A DNA stretch of 5,179 bases from an uncultured Sphingopyxis sp. (GTDB taxonomy: Bacteria; Pseudomonadota; Alphaproteobacteria; Sphingomonadales; Sphingomonadaceae), in NCBI GenBank assembly GCA_936933955.1, contig CAKZIN010000005.1, positions 1 to 5,179 of the forward strand, given 5' to 3'. The notes beneath the pieces are model-generated. The model searched no databases. It was not told the DNA's origin and saw nothing but the letters and a program-made list of their open reading frames with translations. A program made the position numbers and the translations under genes. This document shows positions 1 to 4,809 of the stretch, one piece after another (position 1 is the first letter of the stretch; every line of letters begins with the position of its first letter).

Positions 1-1
1 G

Positions 2-289
2 CTGGCGAGCTTTGCCGCGGTCGCGACGTTGGCTGTGTTCTGGCTGGCATCGCCGCCCGCCGCCGCGCTGGTCGCGGGCGCGAGTGCGCTGGCGCTCCTG
101 CGGCTGAGCGCGCGGGTGCTCGCCTACCGCATCCACGCCAAGCGCACCGCCGACATGATGCTGAGCATCGCCGCCGCCGCACTCCTGCTCGCCGCGTTCA
201 CCGCGCCGCCGCTGGCGCCGCTGCTGCTGATCGTCGCGGGCTGGCGGCTCTACCGGCGGTCCGCCGACGCGACCTGGTGGCTGGCGTGA
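2..289 (+). CDS. C-terminal part of a multi-pass membrane protein (partial, function unknown)
   Basis: The frame is open from the left edge, so this is the last 95 residues of a longer protein. A TTG at 29 could serve as a start but has no supporting evidence. Four hydrophobic stretches are visible, at roughly residues 1-16, 20-34, 49-64 and 67-81, rich in Ala and Leu. They are separated by a basic loop around RVLAYRIHAKR, and the protein ends in a short Arg/Trp tail. No enzymatic motif is seen. The stop codon overlaps the start of the ABC ATPase by four bases (GTGA), implying translational coupling, so the simplest inference is that this is the membrane (permease-like) partner of that ATPase. 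I do not recognise the family, and an unrelated inner-membrane protein remains possible. Confidence 0.65.
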   Translation: MASFAAVATLAVFWLASPPAAALVAGASALALLRLSARVLAYRIHAKRTADMMLSIAAAALLLAAFTAPPLAPLLLIVAGWRLYRRSADATWWLA

Positions 290-993
290 TCGAGCTCGTC
301 GGCATCAGCGTCGAGCGCGGCGGGCGGCGCGTGATCGACGCCATCGACCTCCGCATCCCGCCCGCGCGCTGGTTCGGGGTGATCGGCGCCAACGGGTCGG
401 GCAAGACCAGCCTGCTGCGCGCGCTCGGCGGTCGGCTGGCGTTCGCGGGGGGCGAATGCCGCATCGAGGGCGAGGCGTGCGCGCACGACCGCCACGCTCG
501 CGCCACCCGCTTCGGCTTCGCACCCCCGCCCGAGCGCCTCCCCGAAGCGATTCGCGTGCGCGACATCCTCGCGCTGGTCGGCGGCGACGTCGATGGCGCA
601 CGCGAGCGCGGCGGCGCCATTTTCGCAGCGCTGGGGGTGGAGCCGCTGCTCGACCGCTGGATCGGCGACTGTTCGGCGGGAATGCGCCAGCGAGTCGCGA
701 TCGCGCTGGCCTTTGCGGAGGGACGGCGCGCGGTGATCCTCGACGAACCGTTCAACTGGCTCGACCCGGTCGCCGCCTACGACCTGCGCATGGCGCTTCG
801 CGGGGCGGTCGCGGGCGGGCTGACGCTGATCACCGCGCTGCACGACCTCGGCACGCTGGCGAGCGCCTGCGATGAGGGCGTCATGCTCGCCAACGGGCGC
901 GTGGCGATGCGCTTGGATGGCGCGGCGATGGCCGAAGCGGCGCGCGACCCGCAAGGCTTCGAGCGCCGCACGATCGACCTGTTGCGAGAATAG
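286..993 (+). CDS. ABC transporter ATP-binding protein
   Basis: This is a stand-alone nucleotide-binding domain of 235 residues that would power a membrane partner by ATP hydrolysis at the inner face of the cytoplasmic membrane. Visible motifs are Walker A GANGSGKT (34-41), signature CSAGM (129-133, in place of LSGGQ), Walker B AVILDE (149-154), D-loop NWLD (157-160) and the H-loop histidine in ALHD (H186). The signature followed by RQR resembles ATPases of ABC-2 type exporters and CcmA-like proteins; the substrate cannot be told. The Q-loop position, by alignment FGFAPP (76-81), has Pro81 instead of Gln. I chose GTG at 286 because it gives the GTGA overlap with the upstream stop and the usual N-terminus MIELVGISVERGG; GTG at 277 would add three residues. 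The ABC family call is secure, the exporter type is inference. Confidence 0.93.
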   Translation: MIELVGISVERGGRRVIDAIDLRIPPARWFGVIGANGSGKTSLLRALGGRLAFAGGECRIEGEACAHDRHARATRFGFAPPPERLPEAIRVRDILALVGGDVDGARERGGAIFAALGVEPLLDRWIGDCSAGMRQRVAIALAFAEGRRAVILDEPFNWLDPVAAYDLRMALRGAVAGGLTLITALHDLGTLASACDEGVMLANGRVAMRLDGAAMAEAARDPQGFERRTIDLLRE

Positions 994-1058
994 CGTGGTC
1001 AGCTCGCGGCCACTACGTGCTCTTGGGAGGGCCGGAGCGTTGGCCGTAAGAAACCAAT

Positions 1059-1087
1059 GTGCTCCTGCGAAAGCAGGAGCCTAGGGC
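1059..1087 (+). repeat. Palindromic intergenic repeat, copy 1 (REP-like)
   Basis: The core GCTCCTGCGAAAGCAGGAGC (1061-1080) folds into a perfect 8-bp stem with a GAAA tetraloop. The flanks (GT before, CTAGGGC after) are also part of the repeat, because the whole 29 bases recur inverted at 1109-1137 with one mismatch. It lies about 70 bases past the ABC ATPase stop, in the sense orientation of that transcript, and could act as a 3' end or stability hairpin. There is no T-run behind it. Confidence 0.85.
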
Positions 1088-1108
1088 CGCATAGCGCGGC
1101 GCGGGATT

Positions 1109-1137
1109 GCCCTGGGCTCCTGCTTTCGCAGGAGCAC
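1109..1137 (-). repeat. Palindromic intergenic repeat, copy 2, inverted relative to copy 1
   Basis: This is the reverse complement of 1059-1087 with a single mismatch in the flank; the hairpin core is 1116-1135. On the minus strand it reads with the same GAAA tetraloop. The two copies are separated by 21 bases, the inverted-doublet arrangement described for REP doublets (BIME or REPIN). Read on the minus strand, the repeat encodes the spurious peptide APAKAGAQ, which I recall as a common artefact of false ORFs in sphingomonad annotations. Confidence 0.85.
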
Positions 1138-1157
1138 GACGGCGCACAAACGCCCCC

Positions 1158-1177
1158 GCTCCGGCCTTTGCCGGAGC
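1158..1177 (-). terminator. Hairpin downstream of the symporter gene, probable terminator and third repeat variant
   Basis: A perfect 8-bp stem, GCTCCGGC paired with GCCGGAGC, closes an AAAG loop on the minus strand. It begins 8 bases after the TAG stop of the symporter and is followed by GGGGGCGTTTG, a weak T stretch, so intrinsic termination is plausible but not textbook. The stem differs from the two neighbouring repeat hairpins by a compensatory pair change and otherwise resembles them, so it is probably a diverged member of the same repeat family serving as a 3' end. Confidence 0.6.
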
Positions 1178-1185
1178 ATAGGGCG

Positions 1186-2436
1186 CTACGCCTCGATGCG
1201 TCCGCGCGTGCGGGCGTCGATGACCGTGGCGGCAGCGGTGTCGTTGGTGACGTTGCCGAGCGTGCGGATGATGTCGGGAAGCGTCTCCACCCCCACCAGC
1301 AGCGCGAGCGGCGCGACCGGCACCCCCATCGCCACCGCGATCGGGGCGATCGAGGAAAAGAAGCTGATCGTGCCGGGCAGGCTCACCGCGCCGAGCGTAG
1401 TCGTTGCCGCGACCGCGACCCCGATCGCCAGCGTCGCGGGGGTCAGCTGCACCCCGGTGAGATAGGCGATGTAGATCGCCACCGCGAGGTTCATCGCCGG
1501 GCCGGTCGAGCGGAACAGCGCCACCGCCAGCGGCAGCGTCACCTCGCTCACCGCCGGGCGCACGCCGAGCACGGTCGCGCCCTCGACCATCGCGGGGAGC
1601 GAGGCGAGCGAGCTTTGCGTCGAAAATGCAACCGCCTGCGCGGGCAGCACCGCGCGCGCAAACGCGCCGAGCGGCCGCCGTCCGAGCAGCACCGCAATGG
1701 GGTAGCCGAGCGCCCACACCAGCACGCCGACGCTCGACACGACCAGAATATAGTGGAGGTAGACGCCGATCGCCGCGGGTCCGACCGCCACCGCGGTGAC
1801 GAAGGCGAGTGCGAACACGCCCACCGGCGCCAGTCGCAGCACCCAGCCGATCATCACCAGCATCGCCTCCGCTAGCGCGGCGAACAGCCCCGCCAGCCGG
1901 TCGCGGTTGCCGGGCTCGAGCCGGGTGATGGCGAGCGCGAAGACGCCGGTGAAGACGATCAGCGGTAGAATGTCGGTCTCCGCAGCGGAGGTGATCGGGT
2001 TGGTCGGGACCATCTTTTTGATGATCTCGGTAAAGGGCGGCACCTCCCCGACGTTCGCTCCGGCGAGCCCTGCAGCGAGTGCGGAGCGGGCGGCTTCGGG
2101 CACCGGAAACCAGCTCAGCAGAAGCGGGGTGACCAGCGCAGCGATGATCGCGCCGGTCCACAGCACGGCAAAGAACAGCGCGATCGACGCGCCGGCGACG
2201 CGGCCTGCGCGCGCCGCCGCGACCGACTGGACGATGCCGGTGATGAGCATCGCCACCACCAGCGGGACGATCGTCATCTGCAGCGCGCGCAGCCACAGCG
2301 TGCCAATCACGTCGAGCACCGGCTTCAGCTGTTCGGCGAGACGCGGGGCGTAGCCGCCGAGCAGGATGCCGAGCAGCACCCCCGCGACCAGTCCGCCGAA
2401 TATCGCGAGCGGGGAGATGCGGGTTAGCGCCTGCAT
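1186..2436 (-). CDS. Dicarboxylate/amino acid:cation symporter (DAACS family), atypical cation motif
   Basis: This is a 416-residue inner-membrane protein with the elevator-type fold of GltP, DctA and GltPh, expected to import dicarboxylates or acidic amino acids using a cation gradient. Recognisable parts are the first membrane helix (8-28), the serine-rich hairpin HP1 FSTQSSLASLP (271-281), the TM7 region NLAVAIY (316-322), HP2 around GAVSLPGTISFF (349-360), and TM8 with D388, R391, N395 and D399. These match GltPh D394, R397, N401 and D405 in exact spacing, with E384 in place of D390. The family's NMDGT motif in TM7 is replaced by NLAVA. ATG at 2436 gives the normal family length and starts just before TM1; a GGGAG lies 13 bases upstream, rather far. 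GTG at 2517 would add a polyproline stretch of 27 residues. The family is firm, the substrate and coupling ion are not. Confidence 0.9.
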   Translation of the reverse strand: MQALTRISPLAIFGGLVAGVLLGILLGGYAPRLAEQLKPVLDVIGTLWLRALQMTIVPLVVAMLITGIVQSVAAARAGRVAGASIALFFAVLWTGAIIAALVTPLLLSWFPVPEAARSALAAGLAGANVGEVPPFTEIIKKMVPTNPITSAAETDILPLIVFTGVFALAITRLEPGNRDRLAGLFAALAEAMLVMIGWVLRLAPVGVFALAFVTAVAVGPAAIGVYLHYILVVSSVGVLVWALGYPIAVLLGRRPLGAFARAVLPAQAVAFSTQSSLASLPAMVEGATVLGVRPAVSEVTLPLAVALFRSTGPAMNLAVAIYIAYLTGVQLTPATLAIGVAVAATTTLGAVSLPGTISFFSSIAPIAVAMGVPVAPLALLVGVETLPDIIRTLGNVTNDTAAATVIDARTRGRIEA

Positions 2437-2534
2437 CGGCCGCGGGACGCTCCCATCTGCGGGAATGCCCTCGGGCGGGGGGGGCGGCGGGGCGGGCGGC
2501 GTGGAAATACTGTTCACGCGCGCAGTTGTGACGA

Positions 2535-2569
2535 GGCCCCGCCCCCCGCGCAAGCGGAGAGACGGGGCC
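2535..2569 (-). terminator. GC-rich hairpin after the S41 peptidase gene, probable terminator
   Basis: On the minus strand GGCCCCG (2569-2563) pairs with CGGGGCC (2541-2535). Inside lies a smaller stem, CCGC and GCGG around TTGC (2557-2546). It begins about 27 bases after the peptidase stop codon and precedes the symporter gene. There is no real T-run (TCGTC follows), so it may be a Rho-dependent or processed end. It argues for separate transcription of the two minus-strand genes. Confidence 0.5.
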
Positions 2570-2595
2570 CCTTCAACGCAATCATGTGGCGCGGT

Positions 2596-4065
2596 TTAGA
2601 AGGCGCCCGGGTTCTCCCGCGCTGCGGTCGACGGACGTTCGCCGCGCAGGTTGTTGATAAGCTCGCTGCCGCCGTAGCTCTGACGCGTCGACAGCGTGCC
2701 GACACCGGCGTCCGCGATCGGCGTGCAGGCGCGCCCGGCGAGGAAGTCGAGCGCGGTGCGCAGCGACGATTCGCGCGGATCGCCCAGCGGGTAGGTGATG
2801 TCGTCGCTGGCGCGGCAGCTGTTGGGCACCTTGCCCGCGAGCCCGTTGTAGTAATCGCGCTGCCCCGCGGAATTCTCCGTCGCAAAGGCGATCACGCGCA
2901 TACGGTCGTCGCACGCCGCCCGGTCGAGCGCGATCTGGCCGACGGGCTTGCCGTAGGTGTTGCCCCCGACCAGTGCCATATTGTTGCCGAGGTAGGGGAT
3001 CTGCGAGTTGATGACGAGCTCCGACGCCGACGCCGTGCCGCCAAAGCCGATGAACGCCACCCGCGTCGGGCTGATCGATTCGGCCTGCGGACGGAAGTAG
3101 CGCGTGCTGTTGTTGCTCGCCTTTTCGGGGCGGAACACGGTGCGGCTCAGCACGTCGTTGGTCGAACGATTGCCGCCGAGCAGGTCGCCCATCAGGTCGC
3201 CGATCCGCACCAGCCCGCCACCATTGTAGCGGAAGTCGATGACGACCTGCGTGATGCCCTGCGCGCGGAAGTTGGCGAACGCCTGACGCAGCGGAGTCTC
3301 CGCATTGTCGATAAAGGTGCGCAGGTTGATGTAACCGACCCGGGTGCCGTTGTTGTCGATCACCTTGGCGCCATAGCGCGGCGAGACCGCCTGCAGCGTG
3401 TAGTCCGCCTTGGCGACGCTCACTTCGCGCGTGGTGCCGTTGGGATCGCGTACGCGCAGCACGCGGGTCACGCCGACATCGCTCGGCCCGAGCGCGTTGG
3501 TGACGCCTGCGGTGCCCTCAGCGGCGATGATGTCGCTGACGTTGCGGAGATTGCCTGCGCTGGTGCCGATGGCGAGGATCTCCGTCCCGCGGTCGATCCC
3601 GGCGTTGAGCGCGGGTGCGCCCTCGAACGCTTCCGCCACGAACATGCGGCGCGCGGTGGTGTCGTAGGTGAAGCGCACCCCGAAGCCCGCGGTCGAGCCG
3701 CTGTTATAGTAGGCGTTCTCCTCGGCGATCGAGGTGATGTAGGTGAAGTAGCGGTCCTTGCCCTGCGCGCGCGCCGGAGCGACCAGCGCGTCGATATATT
3801 CCTGAACCGTCGCATAGCTCGCCGGATTGACGTTGGCGGCAAGGTCCTGCGGCGCGAACAGCCACCATTCCTGGATCGCCGAGAGCGCGAACTGCTTGCG
3901 CTCGGAAAGCGAGCAGCCCGAGGTCGGCGGCGGGGTCGGGGTGGAGGGCGGCGTGGGCGTCGGGGTGACCTGAACCGGCGGCGCGACCCCGCCCGTGTTC
4001 GACCCGCCGCAACCAGAGAGAATCATCGCAACGGCGGAAACGCCGGTCACCAAAGCCTTTCGCAT
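2596..4065 (-). CDS. S41-family serine peptidase, PDZ-containing lipoprotein
   Basis: This is a 489-residue secreted peptidase of the C-terminal-processing (CtpA/Tsp-like) S41 family. The N-terminus MRKALVTGVSAVAMILSGC is a lipoprotein signal with lipobox LSGC and lipidation at Cys19, so it should be anchored in a periplasm-facing membrane. A Pro/Thr linker (about 30-48) follows. A helical segment (52-115) leads to a PDZ-like domain (about 125-222, with a typical EGAPALNAGIDRG stretch). The S41 catalytic domain spans about 240-400, with VVIDFRYNGGG (274-284), the nucleophile Ser346 in GTASASE and the general-base Lys373 in TYGKPVGQ. Four further cysteines (51, 385, 417, 447) could form periplasmic disulfides. 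ATG 4065 is preferred over an upstream alternative start at 4101 because it has an AAAGGGA ribosome site six bases upstream and puts the signal peptide at the end. Substrate unknown; a role in envelope protein turnover is inference. Confidence 0.93.
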   Translation of the reverse strand: MRKALVTGVSAVAMILSGCGGSNTGGVAPPVQVTPTPTPPSTPTPPPTSGCSLSERKQFALSAIQEWWLFAPQDLAANVNPASYATVQEYIDALVAPARAQGKDRYFTYITSIAEENAYYNSGSTAGFGVRFTYDTTARRMFVAEAFEGAPALNAGIDRGTEILAIGTSAGNLRNVSDIIAAEGTAGVTNALGPSDVGVTRVLRVRDPNGTTREVSVAKADYTLQAVSPRYGAKVIDNNGTRVGYINLRTFIDNAETPLRQAFANFRAQGITQVVIDFRYNGGGLVRIGDLMGDLLGGNRSTNDVLSRTVFRPEKASNNSTRYFRPQAESISPTRVAFIGFGGTASASELVINSQIPYLGNNMALVGGNTYGKPVGQIALDRAACDDRMRVIAFATENSAGQRDYYNGLAGKVPNSCRASDDITYPLGDPRESSLRTALDFLAGRACTPIADAGVGTLSTRQSYGGSELINNLRGERPSTAARENPGAF

Positions 4066-4071
4066 CACCCG

Positions 4072-4078
4072 TCCCTTT
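4072..4078 (-). promoter_or_regulatory. Ribosome-binding site of the S41 peptidase
   Basis: AAAGGGA on the minus strand ends six bases before ATG 4065. It settles the start in favour of 4065 over the in-frame start at 4101, whose extra 12 residues (MRKARDRTKGRV) would precede and spoil the lipoprotein signal. Confidence 0.75.
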
Positions 4079-4170
4079 GTCCTGTCCCGCGCCTTGCGCA
4101 CGGCTCTGGGGCGGGAGACTAACGCGGCGAATCTGGCGCGTCACTGAACAAAAGTGAACGTTGGTGCGAT

Positions 4171-4208
4171 TCTTGCGACGTGCTGTTGCGCAAGAGCCGC
4201 ACGTCGCA
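4171..4208. repeat. 10-bp perfect inverted repeat with a competing inner stem
   Basis: TGCGACGTGC (4174-4183) is repeated inverted as GCACGTCGCA (4199-4208) with a 15-base spacer. The spacer contains the palindrome TTGCGCAA (4186-4193). A second, mutually exclusive stem is possible between TCTTGCG (4171-4177) and CGCAAGA (4189-4195). It lies between the divergent S41 peptidase (start 106 bases away) and the tRNA-Phe promoter (37 bases away). It could be a protein-binding site, an RNA structure in a leader, or chance in GC-rich DNA. Confidence 0.5.
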
Positions 4209-4244
4209 CGGGACCGCCTCGACATTTTCGCGCGCTGGCAGGGC

Positions 4245-4274
4245 TGGACAAGCGCGCCGCCCCCTCCTTATAGG
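4245..4274 (+). promoter_or_regulatory. Probable sigma-70-type promoter of tRNA-Phe
   Basis: TGGACA (4245-4250) and TATAGG (4269-4274) are separated by 18 bases, with five and four matches to the TTGACA and TATAAT consensus. Transcription would start near 4281 and give a leader of about 40 bases before the tRNA. The stretch just after the -10 is GC-rich, as expected for stable-RNA promoters under stringent control, though that control is inference. Confidence 0.6.
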
Positions 4275-4322
4275 CGCCACTCCAACGCGCGCCGGTGCCA
4301 CAGGCCCGGCGATCGCGCGAGC

Positions 4323-4398
4323 GCCCAGGTAGCTCAGTTGGTAGAGCATGCGACTGAAAATCGCAGTGTCGGCGGTTCGATCCCGTCCCTGGGCACCA
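4323..4398 (+). tRNA. tRNA-Phe (anticodon GAA), CCA encoded
   Basis: A complete 76-base cloverleaf is present. The acceptor stem GCCCAGG pairs with CCTGGGC, the D arm is GCTC-AGTTGGTA-GAGC, and the anticodon arm is TGCGA-CTGAAAA-TCGCA with anticodon GAA at 4356-4358. The T arm is GGCGG-TTCGATC-CCGTC with one G-U pair, and discriminator A plus CCA end the gene at 4398. It decodes UUC and UUU. It converges with yacG. No group I intron or integrated element is seen at its 3' end. Confidence 0.97.
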
Positions 4399-4425
4399 CC
4401 TTTCCATAGCCAAGACGATCCGCTG

Positions 4426-4444
4426 GCGGTCAGGCGTGACCCGC
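4426..4444 (+). terminator. Weak hairpin downstream of tRNA-Phe, possible terminator
   Basis: GCGGTCA pairs with TGAC plus CGC around a GGCG loop, with one bulged C at 4441, and GCTGCGTTTC follows. It begins 27 bases after the tRNA CCA. The stem is short, the loop is GC-rich and the T stretch is only three bases, so this is a tentative call. Confidence 0.3.
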
Positions 4445-4498
4445 TGCGTTTCGATAGAGCGGCGATGGGTCCTGGAGCACACCCCTGCACACACTCCA

Positions 4499-4582
4499 CG
4501 TCGGCCCGGACTTGATCCGGGCTTGGGCTTCCCCTTGCCGACGTCGAAGATAGCCCGGCCCCGGATCAAGTCCGGGGCGACG
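4499..4582. repeat. Inverted pair of a second palindromic repeat family (REP-like doublet)
   Basis: Arms 4499-4521 and 4560-4582 are inverted copies of 23 bases with one mismatch, separated by 38 bases. Each arm holds the core CCGGACTTGATCCGGG, itself palindromic (CCCGG / CCGGG around ACTTGAT). The pair can fold as one long stem or two small hairpins. It fills the spacer between the convergent tRNA-Phe and yacG, starting 27 bases past the yacG stop, and could protect or end the yacG transcript. From memory this motif is abundant in sphingomonad genomes; copy number here cannot be judged from one window. Confidence 0.85.
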
Positions 4583-4608
4583 AAGGCTGGGGGTGCGACG
4601 GTGGTCGT

Positions 4609-4809
4609 CTAGCCATCGTTCGGTTCGTCCTCCGCACCCGCCGCCTCGCCCGGGACGCGGTAATCCTCGCCGAACCAGGCGAGGAGGTCGCGGTCGCGGC
4701 AGCCGCGCGAGCAGAAGGGGCGGAACTCCATCACCGCCGTCTTGCCGCACACCGGGCAGGGGCGCGGCGGGCGCGCGGCGGCGGGGGGAGCGGGCGCATC
4801 AGTGGACAT
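4609..4809 (-). CDS. yacG: DNA gyrase inhibitor YacG, zinc-binding
   Basis: This is a 66-residue protein with a single treble-clef-like zinc site formed by CPVC (18-21) and CSRGC (33-37), followed by the family's signature RDRDLLAWFGEDYRVPG (38-54). E. coli YacG binds the GyrB C-terminal domain and inhibits gyrase; this is known for the family and inferred here. The linker between the two Cys pairs is 11 residues, shorter than in the E. coli protein. The N-terminus is an Ala/Pro tail and the C-terminus is acidic (GAEDEPNDG). The start ATG at 4809 has AGGGGG five bases upstream, and the gene overlaps the preceding RNase-like frame by 11 bases, so the two are very likely co-transcribed and coupled. 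Confidence 0.95.
   Translation of the reverse strand: MSTDAPAPPAAARPPRPCPVCGKTAVMEFRPFCSRGCRDRDLLAWFGEDYRVPGEAAGAEDEPNDG

Noticed and set aside
250..954. Minus-strand open frames of 234 and 185 codons antisense to the ABC ATPase
   Set aside because: Shadow frames in GC-rich DNA; the plus frame has all the main ATPase motifs.
1007..1046. CGGCCA ... TGGCCG as a terminator directly after the ABC ATPase
   Set aside because: Only six pairs with a 28-base loop and no T-run; expected by chance in this composition.
1057..1875. A 272-codon open frame on the plus strand, antisense to the symporter
   Set aside because: Low-complexity Arg/His/Asp/Gln composition; it begins inside the palindromic repeat and opposes a clearly recognisable transporter frame.
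1013..2296. A 427-codon minus-strand frame overlapping the symporter
   Set aside because: Another phase of the same strand. It is Arg/Gly-rich and non-hydrophobic, and its tail is a translation of the repeats (APAKAGAQ).
2584..4122. A 512-codon open frame on the plus strand, antisense to the S41 peptidase and longer than it
   Set aside because: It is rich in Arg, Gly, Ala, Val and Asp in the pattern of a high-GC shadow frame, with no domain or ribosome site, while the minus frame has a lipobox, PDZ and S41 catalytic motifs.
4086..4160. A sigma-70 promoter for the S41 peptidase (TTGTTC or GTGACG with a downstream TTAGTC) and the small palindrome TCACT-AGTGA
   Set aside because: No hexamer pair has both good matches and correct spacing, and the palindrome has arms of only five bases.
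4161..4409. Plus-strand open frame of 82 codons across tRNA-Phe, and minus-strand frames of 126 and 142 codons over the same stretch
   Set aside because: They translate the tRNA itself. Peptides such as VAQLVEHATENRSVGGSIPS and GRDRTADTAIFSRMLYQL are familiar artefacts of tRNA genes in annotations.
4323..4608. tRNA-Phe 3' end as an attachment site for an integrated element
   Set aside because: No integrase, no repeat of the tRNA 3' end and no foreign-looking composition downstream; the next gene is the housekeeping yacG.
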